64,000 nt of DNA from Orobanche coerulescens (lineage: Eukaryota > Streptophyta > Magnoliopsida > Lamiales > Orobanchaceae). Made by a program: the position numbers and the translations under genes. Where the stretch lies: NCBI GenBank assembly GCA_033398695.1, contig CM065814.1, forward strand, positions 18,348,358 to 18,412,357. The letters are read 5' to 3'. The notes beneath the pieces are model-generated. The model was not told where the DNA came from. It saw nothing but the letters and a program-made list of their open reading frames with translations, and ran no database searches. The stretch's first letter is position 1. Every line of letters begins with the position of its first letter. This document shows positions 34,697-46,877 of this stretch, in pieces.

Positions 34697-34994
34697 CTTA
34701 CTAATTGAGTAAATTGCAAAAATCGTCCTTGTGGTTTGGCCAAATTGCACGTTTCGTCCTTGTGGTTCATTAAGTGCAAAGATCGTCCTTATTTTGCACT
34801 GTTACGTGCACTCTTGGTCCTCCATCATTGCAAAAATCGTCCTTGTGATTTGCCAAATTTCACTGTTGAAGGACCAAAACTGCATGTAACAATGCAAAAT
34901 AAGGACGATCTTTGCACTTAATGAACCACAAGGACGAAACGTGCAATTTGGCCAAACCACAAGGACAATTTTTGAAATTTACTCCTTACTAATT
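34697..34994. mobile_element. Foldback Mutator-like MITE with 10-bp TSD
   Basis: The element proper is 34707-34984 (278 bp), flanked by CTTACTAATT at 34697-34706 and 34985-34994. Its ends are inverted (GAGTAAATTGCAAAAAT versus the reverse complement GAGTAAATTTCAAAAAT). The inverted similarity extends about 110 bp inward from each side, leaving a short loop. A 9-11-bp target duplication with long terminal inverted repeats and no ORF is the mark of a non-autonomous MULE. The ORF at 34736-34921 is a by-product. Confidence 0.85.
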
Positions 34995-35199
34995 AGTTGA
35001 AATATAATTTCGGAGCATACATATTCATATAAGCAACGACATGAGATGTAAAAGAGCTAGAATAAGATTCTTCTATTGGGGAATAATTACTTCATGCAAT
35101 AGAACTCCTCGAATCGAATGAAAGGAGTATTTAATTGAGGTTGTTCCGTGTGCAAAATCCGTGTAATTAAAATAGACAGTAATTAACGATACCTCTTGA
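34995..35199. other. Spacer, nothing recognised
   Basis: AT-rich sequence between the MITE and the LTR relic, with no repeat or coding signal that I can see. Confidence 0.4.
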
Positions 35200-35819
35200 G
35201 AATTTAATGATATTGTCTCCTAACTCAAACTGTTATGAGAGACACATCTTCATGTAGCTCCTCGGTCTTCCAGAAGTGTACCTGCAACCCAACGAGGGTT
35301 TGGTCCTCGTCGGGGACTCCAGCGTGAGAGTAAGTGTCTATACGAGATTATAAATAATAACTTGAATATAGAGAGAGAATAGCTAGGAAATTCGTACCTG
35401 AAATGAGGGGTGGAGACCCCTATATATAGGATTACTTGATGAGTTACTTAGGGTTAGGTGTCTTTGTAGAAGAAGGAGACTATCAAATGAGGGAAGACTT
35501 ATCTCCTGGAAAGTTCTGGAGACTCGTACCCTCTAGGACTCTTAAATTATGTAGGAGTCTTGTACTTCCAGAATCCTCGAAGGACTTGAGCCTTTAATTA
35601 TTTTCTGGGCCTAGATAAATATTTGGATATTTATTTATTTGTTATTGGGCTCCATAGTCTAGTCCACTATATTTGTCCCTTGTTCTTAAGAAATTTAAAT
35701 TTCTTAAAATTATAGTTTTTTGGTTCATTGAGAACTACTTATTTAGACCCAAACTGGGTTTAAATTAAATTTATTTGAGTTTGATCGAACTTGACGAATT
35801 TAAGGAACACGCCCTATAC
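35200..35819 (-). repeat. LTR relic (Ty3, possibly Tat-like)
   Basis: The part at 35541-35655 closely matches 57977-58117, a fragment directly abutting Tat-like gag sequence, so both are probably pieces of one LTR family. Read on the minus strand the segment could begin TGTATAGGGCGTG at 35819. Its other end and any target duplication could not be found, so the limits are approximate. Confidence 0.5.
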
Positions 35820-35859
35820 AATAATTAATATATATAATATGCATATCAGCAAGAGGATT

Positions 35860-36206
35860 TTATATTTTTCAAAATGGTGGGGCCCGCAAAAAAATCAAAA
35901 ACCTTGTGTTTGTGATGACATATCCTTCCGTCCCTTTTTCCTTCTCCTTTTTTAATGCAATATTTAATGCATAGAATAAATGTTGCGGGACCCTCCCGAT
36001 CACGTGGAGTCCTGTATAATCCACCTCCATTTTTCTCTTCTTTTTTTAATGTAGTGTTTACTGCATAGCCTGCGGGACCCGCCCGATCACGTGGGTGGCG
36101 TGATTCCGCCCGCCCCTTTTCCTCTTTCTTGTTTTTCAACTTTATGCAGCATTTACTGCAGAAAGCTGTGGGCCCTGCTCGATCATGTGGGTGGCCTGTA
36201 GGCTGC
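35860..36206. repeat. Degenerate ~95-bp tandem repeat array (left part)
   Basis: About four units share the blocks CTCTTTTTTTAATGCAG, TTTACTGCA and GGGACCCGCCCGATCACGTGG. The array continues at 44797-44870 on the far side of the inserted LTR element, which shows that the insertion split it. The ORF at 35846-36208 on the minus strand is a reading of this repeat. Confidence 0.7.
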
Positions 36207-36666
36207 AAATCTATAATACCCGAGATTCCCGGTTCTGGTTATTTTTAAACATTTGACGGTTGCGCCGGTCATTTTGTTCTGTTGGCGATTTCTTGAGATT
36301 TTCCCCTATTTTGGGTATGGCCGATGTACCGTGTTGTAGTGTTCGTCGGGTACGACTTATCATTGCGTAAGTCGAGCTAATATTATGTCGTGCTTGTTAT
36401 TTGTTTGTTTTCGATTTGGATCATTGGTGCTGTCCGTTAGTATTTCGTTGCATGTTGAATAATCATTGTTTTGTCGAGGAGTATCGTTATTGTGCATTTG
36501 GTCGACTTTGTAAGATCACCACCGGCACTTATTAAATCTAAAAATTCTGAAAGTTTACAATGTGATAGAGCATCAAATTAGCTTTCCAATAGTTCAAACG
36601 ACGAGTCAATCGGAGTCCGTATGAAGGAGTTATGGTCGTAATAGCAAAGACTACTCAGTGTATAAT

Positions 36667-36797
36667 TAGCGCACGCTAAATACATATATTAGCGCGCGCT
36701 AACGGAGTCTGGCAGAGAGTTCTGGACTGCATTTTACAGCCGTTAGCGCACTCTACACATACCTTAGTGTGCGCTAACTGTTGACAGTATATATAAG
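36667..36797 (+). promoter_or_regulatory. Palindrome pairs and TATA box (LARD LTR)
   Basis: TAGCGCACGCTA (centre 36672.5) and TAGCGCGCGCTA (36695.5) are 23 bp apart. A second pair (36749.5 and 36770.5) is 21 bp apart. TATATATAAG follows at 36788, 17.5 bp after the last centre. The right LTR repeats the arrangement with centres 42252.5, 42275.5, 42329.5 and 42350.5. Confidence 0.75.
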
Positions 36798-38022
36798 ACT
36801 GCAGAGGTCAACTTTCGTCATTTCTTCCTCCCCTTTCTTCATTTTGGCCTCATATCATCACCCATCAATATCTTTGAGTTCCTAGTACGGATTTAACAAC
36901 ATCCCAACATCTTTCGCCATTTTAATCGAGGTATTTTCTTCTTAAAACCCTACTTTTGGGATAATTTGGGGTTTGTCGTGATATCATGATTCCAATCCGA
37001 AATTGTTGATTCCTTTGTTGTTATCTAGTCTTGTTTATCTTAACCCCTGCTTTGGAATTTCGTTTTCATGTTTTTATCGGGTTGATTTATGTTCTTGAGA
37101 TATTTTTGGGGTTTTCCTCTTGATTTCAATTCTGGGCCGATTATGATGAATTGGTCATGTAATTCATGTTGTATTGGTTGTAATCTACGGATTAGAAACT
37201 CGTTTATCGATTTTATTTCACCCGGAACATGATTTTGGCTTTCTTGGAACAAACCTTTGAACCCTCATTGTTTCTTAGTGTCGATTGGGATTTCGTTTAG
37301 TATTGTTGATTCGTAGCGGTGTTATTCTCGTAGAGATGGTGTTTTTATTGATTTCTCGGGAAGGTGGTCGGTTTTCAGGGCAGTTTCGTGGCTGTTTCGG
37401 CCGAGTCGCGTTCGTCGGAGTATTCACAAATTGAATTCGAGGCAAGTATCTTGCCCATACATTACGTGTTTTGTGGATATAATGGTTGCTAATCGTCGAT
37501 ATGTGCTAAATAAATATTTATAACTATTTTTTTAAAAGAATCGGTATATTTACCATCATCGTTTTTTTAAAGACGACTCGTGTGTTCCGAGAATTAATAT
37601 GCTTAATTGAATATGTGTATTAATGTTGAGTATAAGATCGCATTACTTTAAAGATGACTCGTGTGTTCCGAGAATTAATATGCTTAATTGAATATGTGTA
37701 TTAATGTTGAGTATAAGATCGCATTACTTTTGTGTGATTACGTCGTCGGTAAGTTTTGAAGTTTAATCCTTTGTTTAAGCTGTACGTGGAGACATGTGGT
37801 TATCGATGAATATGTGAATTTATGTGATATTGGTTGTGCCGTACGGTGCTGTTGCAATAGTGTGCTTCCTTGTTGATAGTATTAGTTCTGGGTCGTGAGC
37901 ATGTGTTGGATGAACTGGCCATTCTAGTAAGGTACCTCGACTATATATACCGTGATTCATTTTCGAGGCTTGTGGTTTACAACTGAATTGTGATCTTTCG
38001 GGTGCATGAGTTGTGTTCCTCC

Positions 38023-38330
38023 CACCCGGAGCGTTCGACGGGACGTCTGGGTGTCGATACTAAGGGGTACGGCTGAGGAAGTGGACTCGGGTGCGTGTGT
38101 GGTCGAACTTCCACCCGGAGCGTTCGACGGGGCGTTTGGGGGTCGATACTAAGGGGTACGGCCGAGGAAGTAGACTTGGGTGCGTGTGTGGTTGAACTTC
38201 CACCCGGAGCGTTCGACGGGGCGTCTGGGGGTCGATACTAAGGGGTACGGTCGTGGAAGTGGTTTTCCACCCGGAGCGTTCGACGGGGCGTCTGGGGGCC
38301 GATGCTAAGGGGCACGGCCGTGGGTTACCA
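38023..38330 (+). repeat. 89-bp minisatellite in LARD 5' LTR
   Basis: Four units start at 38023, 38112, 38201 and 38268 (periods 89, 89 and 67). The matching array in the 3' LTR has starts at 43580, 43669, 43754 and 43821. Units contain the CpG-rich phrase GAGCGTTCGACGGGGCGTCT. Confidence 0.85.
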
Positions 38331-39095
38331 AGTGTGGTTTCCGTGATATTGATGTTTTCGTTAATGGTGATATTGTCTGGAGTATCACAACGCTTTGTGC
38401 TCGGGGTCGAGAGTCATTGTATATCGAGTCTCGGTGCTTGGCTAGAATGGCATAAATAATATATTATGTGTAATGTGCACTTGTAAGTGAATTGAAGTGG
38501 ATGATCGGGTCGTGGACCCTGTGTTTTGTGACCGGAATGGTTGGGTCGTGGACCCCGTGTTTTGTTAACGTATTTGCATTTTGGAAAATGAACTTTGGGA
38601 CTGTGACCCTGAGTGGTTTTCGAGGAATTAAGAACTTTTCAATTTCAAATGTTTTCAAAACTCCCGAGATTTGGAAATGTTTTCAAAGTGCTTACTTGTT
38701 TCGTTTCTACTTTAAGACTTGAACTATTTTAACTAAATAATATATCTCGGGAAGTCTTTCGTTGTATTCTCGGAATGTGTTGTGTATGGCTCGTATTTGC
38801 ATTTTATACTTGTACTAGCAACACAATGCGGTCGGAGTTCGTTGTATGGTCTTTTCCGCTGTCGTACTTTTGTTTGTGAGTGTATTTTACCCTTGCATGG
38901 GTATGAGTCGAGATAGAAATGTATACTTTGATTTGTATGTTAGTGATAAAAGATTAAATCGGTCTATTGGTTTTTTAATTTGTTATGTCGGTATGTAATG
39001 TAATGTGTTGTTTCGATGTCTAGCCTGGTGGATCCTCACGGAGAGGGTCTGCGGCGTGTAATATTCCCGATTTGGTTTCGGGGGTGTTACATTTA

Positions 39096-39108
39096 TGGTA
39101 TCGGAGCC
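39096..39108 (+). other. Primer-binding site of LARD-like element
   Basis: TGGTATCGGAGCC lies 4 bp after the LTR end and matches the initiator-Met tRNA complement with one difference. The same sequence serves the Tork-like copia. Confidence 0.85.
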
Positions 39109-41791
39109 TAGGTTGCGGAAACCTAGGCTATCGGATTGAGTTGTGTGTTATCGGGTCTTGTCTTGTCATGTCTTGTCAGGTTTTGTCTTACTGAGTCGTG
39201 TCGCAACGCGTCGTCTGGGATGTCAGTCGTGATTAGTATCATGGTGCAGCCATCAACTTCATGCGATCTGTGGATGTAAGTCTCCCTACTTCATGTTGTG
39301 CCTCGAGCTGCTCGAGCTAGTTGTGTGATTCAGTATTTTGGGGTACAGTTTAAATGTGATTTACGATTACGTGGCATATAATTGTTGAATCCCGTCTTGT
39401 GCTAGAATGTAGAATGATATTGCTGAATGTATCTTCGTATAAACTGTTTTTCTTGCAAGAGTATCAACCTTGGAATTTTAAGTTTTCGAATCCTTTCGGG
39501 GAGTCACGTAAAATTTTTAAAATGTCCTCCAAGGGAGGAAAAAGTTGATTTTCGTATGTTGACCTCAAGGCTGAAAGTTCTGAAAACTCGAATTATTGAT
39601 AATTCTTTTCCATTGTGTACTATAAGTTTTCAAAACACGAGTTTTGAACTCAAATGAGTTCTACAAAATATACTCAAGACGTGACTCTTGCTTTTAACTT
39701 TTCGGTTTTGAATGACAATTGCCTTTTGATGGTTGCTCATGAGGTGTTGTAATTATGTGAATTGATGGCTTTGAGATTCGAATATTGTTGTTGTTTATTT
39801 GTGACCTCCGATTCTAGTAATGTCGTATATATGTTCGCAATCAAGTTGCTGAAATAGAACCGTTAGCGCACGCTAAGTGTGAGGCTAGCGCGCGCTAATG
39901 CAGCATGGGTAGCGCACGCTAAATATTTGTTGTAGCGCGCGTTAGTCAGTCTGGACAGAGGCTAGAGAACCGCATTTCTTTTAGCCGTTAGGCCTAACCT
40001 TTGCAGTCAATCACCCGGGACAGTATTCTATGTGTGTTGTCAAGTAATGACAACTGTTTTGTATGAATGTGCGTTATGATTTTTCATTGCGCTAAGTGAT
40101 AATTGATTGGGTTTAGCAAATTGATAAATTATGTCTGCTGCGCGTCTGTTCTAATACGCTTTTTTAAAACTTTCATAAGTTTGTGCAAGTTGTGGAAAAA
40201 ATCATTTTTTAAAACTACTTTGACGGTGCGATTAATCGGTGACTTCGTATGAACTTTGGAAATCGTTTGGAATGTGCGAGCCGGCCTAGAATTCTCAAAT
40301 AAAACCTCGACGGTAAGAGTTGTTTTAAAGTATATTTGGACATTTTGTAAAATATTACCCTCGTTAAATTTTGTGTAGTGTTGGGAGGACTTTCGAAAAT
40401 GTTTTTAACGTATTTTTGTATTATCAAATCATTCGGGTACACGATTTTCAAAAATATTTCACGCCATAAAAATATTTTATTTCAAAAACCAATACGACTT
40501 TTATTTTCAAAATACATAGTGAAAGATGAAAAATCTCACTCGATGTAAACTTCAAACTCGGATTTGGGAAGGTTTCCTATATTGATTAAAGTATGTATGA
40601 ATGGTTTGATGACCTTGCGTGGTTGCATTGTTGGTTATTAACGATGAAGATGGTGTGTAGTGGCGTGGTGGTTTTGACAATGCCGGTTGCACAGAAAATA
40701 TTGTTTTGCAAATGATTTCAAAGTGAGATGGTTAAAGTTTGTCGTGTACAAGTTTTTATGAAAACCACCCGAGGTACCAAAAAAAAAATACTTTTAAAGT
40801 TTTATTTAGAATAGCATACAAATCCAAGGACTTTCAAATTATATCATTTAAAAGGATACCTCGTGAGTTTCTTATCAAGTTGTTATTAGTTACCTTATGC
40901 GATATGTCTTGCTGAGATGGTACTTTAGCATTTATTTTTGCGAAGTTGTGCCATCGTATCGAGTGAGAATCCGCTTTGTATGCCGAGGGACAGAGGACGC
41001 AGTCGTGACTACGGTACAGTTGGTCACGGAGATCAAATGCGGGACAAAGAGGATATGGCCGGGAAGGTTGCTATTCCAGCACTTCGTTCTCGTTGTTTAG
41101 GTTTCGGGGACGAAACCTCTTTTAAAGGTGATATGATGTAATACCCATATTTTTTTTTCTTTTTTTCGCTTCCGTTTTGTTCGACGATTGTGTTAGTTGA
41201 TGCTTCTGATCTTATGTTGTTTATCACCTTTGTCATTTGAGCGAGTTATGATATTGTCCCAATTTGATCTATATATCGCTATGATCTTTCCAAGTTCGGA
41301 TCGATTTCCTGTGAACCGTGTGCGAAATTAACACCTCGTGGTTCCTACAAGTTTATTGATGTCTTGATTTGAGATGTGAACTTCAGAGTTGATCGTTGTT
41401 GTTCGATTATTGCTATTCGCTCATCGTTGTCCAATCATTATTGTTTGATCTCTAAATCGTGCTTAATGAACATCTGGGCCACTTCGAAATTTCCATAAGT
41501 GTTGGAAAATTGTCTTCGTATTTGATCTTCCAAACATCTGAGGTTATTGGAATTACATTATTGTTCAATGTTGGACTTGTGTTTTGGTTGTTGTACTGCT
41601 CGGATTTATCAACTGTAGTGGTTTATGTTCGTTGCTTTTCGTAAATATTCTTGCGTATTGAATCGGACCTCAGTAGCTCTGTACTGCATGAAGCTCTTGT
41701 GCGCTGCAAATATCAGATAACATGTGTTATCTAGAATCGCCTTGCTCTTGTTTTAAGTTTCGGGACGAAACTTATTTTTAGTAGGGTATAA
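39109..41791 (+). other. Internal region of LARD-like element, non-coding
   Basis: No gag, protease, RT or integrase motif is visible. Four palindromes lie at 39864-39944. At 41094-41137 the pre-LTR phrase TTTCGGGGACGAAACCTC leads to TGTAATACCC, and the same phrase recurs at 41757-41791 before the real 3' LTR. The first junction may therefore mark a truncated LTR from a relative, making the internal region chimeric. Confidence 0.7.
39864..39944 (+). promoter_or_regulatory. Four phased palindromes inside LARD
   Basis: TAGCGCACGCTA and TAGCGCGCGCTA alternate with centres at 39869.5, 39891.5, 39915.5 and 39938.5 (steps 22, 24 and 23). No TATA box follows closely. They are outside the LTR, about 0.77 kb after the PBS. 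Confidence 0.65.
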
Positions 41792-44700
41792 TGTAATACC
41801 CGAGATTCTCGGTTCTGGTTATTTTTGAATATTTGTCGGTTGCACCGGTCATTTTGTTCTATTGGCGATTTCTTGAGATTTTCCCCTATGTTGGGTATGG
41901 CCGATGTACCGTGTTGTGGTGTTCATCGGGTACGACTTATCATTGCGTAAGTCGAGCTAATATTATGTCGTGCATGTTATTTGTTTGTTTTCGATTTGGA
42001 TCATTGGTGTTGTCCGTTAGTGTTTCGTTGCATGTTGAATAATCATTGTTTTGTCGAGGAGTATCGTTGTTGTGCATTTGGTCTACTTTGTAAGATCACC
42101 ACCGGCACTTATTAAGTCTAAAAATTCTGAAACTTTACAATCTGATAGAGCATCAAATTAGCTTTCCAATGGTTCAAATAACGAGTCAATTGGAGTCCGG
42201 ACGAAGGAGTTATGGTCGTAATAGCAAAGACTACTCAGTGTATAATTAGCACACACTAAATACATATATTAGTGCGCGCTAACGGAGTCTGGCAGAGGGT
42301 TCTGGACTGCATTTTACAGCTGTTAGCGCACGCTACACATACCATAGCGTGCGCTAACTGTTGACAGTATATATAAGACTGCAGAGGTCAACTTACGTCA
42401 TTTCTTCCTCCCCTTTCTTCCTTCCGGCGATCTAGACGATCTTGAGGGCGTATAAGCATGGATTTTGGCTTGATATCATCACCCATCAATATCTTTGAGT
42501 TCCTAGTACGGATTTAACAACATCCCAACATCTTTCGCCATTTTAATCGAGGTATTTTCTTCTTAAATCCCTACTTTCAGGATAATTTGGGGTTTGTCGT
42601 GATTTCGTGATTCCAATCCAAAATTGTTGATTCCCTTGTTGTTATCTAGTCTTGTTTATCTTAACCCCCGGTTTGGAATTTTGTTTTCATATTTTTATTG
42701 GGTTGATTTATGTTCTTGAGATATTTTTGGGGTTTTCCTCTTGATTTCAATTCTAGGCCGATTATGATGAATTGGTCATGTAATTCTTGTTGTATTGGTT
42801 GTAATCTACGGATTAGAAACTCATTTATCGATTTTATTTCACCCGAAACATGATTTTGGCTTTCTTGTAACAAACCCTTGAACTCTTATTGTTTCTTAGT
42901 GTCGATTGGGATTTCGTTTAGTATTGTTGATTTGTAGCGGTGTTATTCTCGTAGTGATGGTGTTTTTATTGATTTCTCGCGAAGGTGGTCGGTTTTCGGG
43001 GCAGTTTCGGGCCTGTTTCGGTCGAGTCGCGTTTGTCGGAGTATTCACAAATTGAATTCAAGGCAAGTATATTGCCCATACATTACGTGTTTTGTGGATA
43101 TAATGGTTGCTAATCGTCGATATGTGCTAAATAAATATTTATAACTATTTTTTTAAAAGAATCAGTATATTTACCATCATGCTTTTCTTAAAGACGACTC
43201 GTATGTTCCGAGAATTAATATGCCTAATTGAATATGTGTATTAATGTTGAGTATAAGATCGCATTACTTTTGTGTGATGCCATTATGTGTGATTACGTCG
43301 TCGGTAAGTTTTGAAGTTTAATCCTTTGTTTAAGTTGTACGTGGAGACATGTGGTTATCGATGAATATGTGAATTTATGTGATATTGGTTGTTTAAATGC
43401 GGTCTTTGTTGCAATAGTGTGCTTCCTTGTTGATAGTATTAGTTCTGGGTCGTGAGCATGTGTTGGATGAACTGGCCATTCTAGTAAGGTACCTCGACTA
43501 TATATACCGTGATTGATTTTCGAGGCTTGTGTTTTACAACTGAATTGTGATCTTTCGGGTGCGTGAGTTGTGTTCCTTCCACCCGGAGCGTTCGACGGGA
43601 CGTCTGGGGGTCGATACTAAGGGGTACGGTCGAGGAAGTGGACTCGGGTGCGTGTGTGGTCGAACTTCCACCCCGTTCGACGGGGCATCTGGGGGTCGAT
43701 ACTAAGGGGTACGGCTGAGGAAGTGGACATGGGTGCGTGTGTGGTTGAACTTCCACCCAGAGCGTTCGACGGGGCGTCTGGGAGTCGATACTAAGGGGTA
43801 TGGCCGCGAAAGTGGTTTCCCACCCGGAGCGTTCGACGGGGCGTCTGGGGGCCGATGCTAAGGGGCACGGCCATGGGTTACCAAGTGTGGTTTCTGTGAT
43901 ATTGATGTTTTCGTTAATGGTGATATTATCTGGAGTATCACAATGCTTTGTGCTCGGGGTCGAGAGTCATTGTATATCGAGTCTCGGTGCTTGGCTAGAA
44001 TGGCATAAATAATGTATTGTGTGTAATGTGCACTTGTAAGTGAATTGAAGTGGATGATCGGGTCGTGGACCCTGTGTTTTGTGACCGGAATGGTTGGGTC
44101 GTGGACCCCGTGTTTTGTTAACGGATTTGCATTTTGGAAAATGAACTTTGGGACTGTGACCCTGAGTGGTTTTCGAGGAATTAAGAACTTTTCAATTTCA
44201 AATTTTTTCAAAACTCCCGAGATTTGGAAATGTTTTCAAAGTGCTTACTTGTTTCGTTTCTACTTTAAGACTTGAACTATTTTAACTAAATAATATATCT
44301 TGGGAAGTCTTTCATTGTATTCTCGGAATGTGTTGTGTATGGCTCGTATTTGCATTTTATACTTGTACTAGCAAAACAGTGGAGTTTTGCTAACCCCCGA
44401 GTATTCGGGGGGTGGATGTCTGTACTGCGTCCAGGTACATGCAGGTTTTGGGAGCAAAACACAGGATCTATACGAAGGATGATGGAAGACGAATGATACT
44501 AATCACATGAAGGCCAGTTTTGGGTGCAGTCGGTCGGAGTTCGTTGTATGGTCTTTTCCGCTGTCGTACTTTTGTTTGTGAGTGTATTTTACCCTTGCAT
44601 GGTATGAGTCGAGATAGAAATGTATACTTTGATTTGTATGTTAGTGATAAAAGACCAAATTGGTCTATTAGTTTGTTATTTTGTTATGTCGGTATGTAAT

Positions 44701-44792
44701 GTAATGTGTTGTTTCGATGTCTAGCCTGGTGGATTTTCACGGAGAGGTTCTGCGGCGTGTAATATTCCCGATTTGGTTTGGGGGGTGTTACA
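41792..44792 (+). repeat. 3' LTR of LARD-like element
   Basis: It is 3,001 bp, starts TGTAATACCCGAG and ends GTGTTACA. It is collinear with the 5' LTR, with the palindrome pairs at 42247-42356 and the minisatellite at 43580-43870. It carries about 150 bp absent from the other LTR (about 44372-44527), including a possible hairpin around AACCCCCGAG. Confidence 0.9.
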
Positions 44793-44796
44793 AAAT

Positions 44797-45145
44797 CCAC
44801 CCTCTTTTCTCTCTTTTTTTAATGCAGCGTTTATTGCTTTAATTGCTGTGGGACCCACCCAGTTTACATGCAGCATAGCCCTGCTTCCTTTTCATCGATA
44901 GTAGCAGGTAGTGCATCCTTTCAGATTTTTGTATATAGTAGGCACCACATGCTAGTATACCAATGGGGTTCAGAAATGTTTGTTTAAAAGAGCAATGTTC
45001 CCTTCTCTCCCTACTGGTAGGAGCAACAACCTCTTCTTTTTTATCAACTAGAAGCCCTACAAGGGTATTTCTTACTTTTGTATTTTTATATTTCAATTTT
45101 GAAATAGGCAACAACCATTATTAGCTTCTCTCACTAGAATTTTTA
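44797..45145. repeat. Right part of split tandem array and flank
   Basis: 44797-44870 continues the repeat seen before 36206 (CTCTTTTTTTAATGCAG, TGGGACCCACCC). From 44871 to 45145 nothing is recognisable. Confidence 0.6.
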
Positions 45146-46640
45146 TTGGGCGACGATCCGGCTATCCTCTTAAGGGGTGATTTACGACAGAGCAATCTCC
45201 CTAGTGTTCTTCTCTTTCTTCGTGTGTTCTTCCGAAAATTTCTATATGATACATTTCAAATGGAGGGCTCAAATGTTCTTGACTCATCTTCTTTATCTCA
45301 AGAAAAGGAGCGTTCAGGTTATAAGGACCTTGAATCCACTCTTGTATATTGTAGTTCTACATATTTGCGTGAAATTTTATGTGAGTTTAGAGAGGCGCAT
45401 CCTACCACTGTACACTTAGAAGCACATAATACAGAGTGCATCTTGACCAAGAAGAAATTTGACTTCGTAGTTAAAGCTTTTGAGATCCGGGGACCTTACG
45501 AGGCCAAGTTTCCCAAACTGCTGATAGAGCTTTTCATTATACAGGAGAGTTATGTATGCCCGTAGAAGCCTTTGAGTCAAGATTTAGGCTTCCACCTCAC
45601 CCTTTTGTGTGTCGTCTCCTAGTAGAGGTCTGTGCCTATCCCACCCAGATTCATCCTAACGGGTGGAGGATGATATATATTTTCCTCGCTCAGTGTAAGG
45701 AAAAGAGTGTAGTGCCTACTGTTGCCATCTTTAGATGTATATTCTGTTTTAGAAACACTTCTGCGCTTTATAGCGGATAGATTGAGATTATGCACCGCAA
45801 AGGTGTCGCGCCTATCTTTGATTTCAAAACTCTTCCAAAATCTCACTACTGTAAGGGGAACTTTATAGTCATAAAATGGTCTGGAGGTGATTGGGGCAAT
45901 CTCTTTTATACTTCCTTTAAGCATGTTGTTGACGGGAAGATTAAGTTTATTCCCTGCGGTACGGATGAGCTAGTCTCTGTAGATGAATTGGGGAAAGGTG
46001 CACATCGTTCTCACTACATGCATATTTTATGGGAGGATAACCTCCAACAGTTAAAGCTTAGTCACATGGGTCGTGAGGGTAATTTTACTTCCACCCATTT
46101 TATTTTCATACTTATGCATCCCTCCCTCTTTTATACTTACTTATTTCATTATAATTTCATCTATGGAGCTTGTAATGGGTGCCCTCAAGAGACAGAAGGC
46201 TAATGCTGATGCCTATGTTGCTACTGATGCGATAATTAGTATCTCGGACGAGATTGAGCCTGCCCAGAAGAGGAGAGCTTAGCAGTCAATGGCAATGATA
46301 GTGGATCTCGAAGATCTCGCAGACTAGAGATATTTTCTTCTGGTGAGGAGGCCTTCAAGCCTAGTTGGGGTATTCGAAATATGGATTCCATCATTGGGAA
46401 TAGCCATCTTCCTGTTAAGTGGTCTCTGGGATCCATGACTCCTACAGATCGTAAGAACATGATTGATGATGGCTTTCTCGAGACTACCCGTACAACGGGT
46501 AGTCAGGCCCTTGCGACGGTATATTTTTATCACTTATTTTTACTTGACATGTTTTTATTATAATTTCATGTGTAATCTTAATAACTATTTATCTTTTCTT
46601 TAGGCCAATGCCTATGATGAGTCGAGTTTTGATCGTCTCA
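45146..46640 (+). pseudogene. 'Putative gypsy-type transposon' ORF relic with introns
   Basis: Conceptual pieces contain FRLPPHPFVCRLLVEV followed by QIHPNGWRMIYIFLAQCK near 45575-45710. This pattern matches, from memory, the plant domain family called putative gypsy type transposon (Pfam PF04195), found in extra ORFs of some Ty3 elements. Further pieces (GGDWGNLFYTSFKHVVDGK near 45880) extend it. A frame break occurs near 45545 and a stop at 45778. The stretch 46519-46603 looks like an intron: it starts GTATAT after GCGACG and ends TTTTCTTTAG before GCCAATGCC, with open frames on both sides. Another intron is possible around 46080-46165. The function of the family is unknown. No LTRs for it are visible here. 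Confidence 0.55.
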
Positions 46641-46877
46641 TTCTATTCTATTGAGTCGTGCTTTTGTTTGTTTTTAAGTGTTTTTGTTCTTTTTACACTT
46701 GGTATGCTGTGTTTTTGTTTTGTAGGTAGACGGATGAATATTGTGATGAGATATGCGCTTTTATGGTCAATATTGGAGTTTATGACGATCAAGAGCAAGA
46801 ACGGGGTTTAAACGATGAAGATTGAAGCATTATCTGTCGTATTTTCTAATTTCCAGACTCATTACTTTGAATTAGGA

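Larger units (their letters stand above)
36212..39091 (+). repeat. 5' LTR of LARD-like element
   Basis: It is 2,880 bp. It contains a palindrome/TATA module (36667-36797), an 81-bp tandem duplication (37569-37730, single in the other LTR) and a minisatellite of about 89-bp units beginning CACCCGGAGCGTTCGACGGG at 38023, 38112, 38201 and 38268. Confidence 0.9.
36212..44792 (+). mobile_element. Non-autonomous LTR retrotransposon (LARD-like)
   Basis: Two long LTRs (36212-39091 and 41792-44792) flank a 2.7-kb internal region, with the exact target duplication AAATC at 36207-36211 and 44793-44797. The LTR ends (TGTAATACCC and GGGTGTTACA) and PBS (TGGTATCGGAGCC) are like those of Tekay-type elements. 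I see no gag or pol motif in any frame of the internal region, so it is a large retrotransposon derivative presumably moved by a Tekay-type partner. The left LTR start has mutated from TG to TA. The LTRs differ by an 81-bp tandem duplication (left) and about 150 bp near 44372-44527 (right only). Confidence 0.9.

Noticed and set aside
35846..36208. Minus-strand 120-residue ORF with repeated DRAGP phrases
   Set aside because: It reads through the 95-bp tandem repeats, which have no conserved frame beyond the repeats themselves.
38023..38330. Possible coding repeats in the 89-bp minisatellite
   Set aside because: The period is not a multiple of three and the unit is non-coding LTR sequence in both LTRs.
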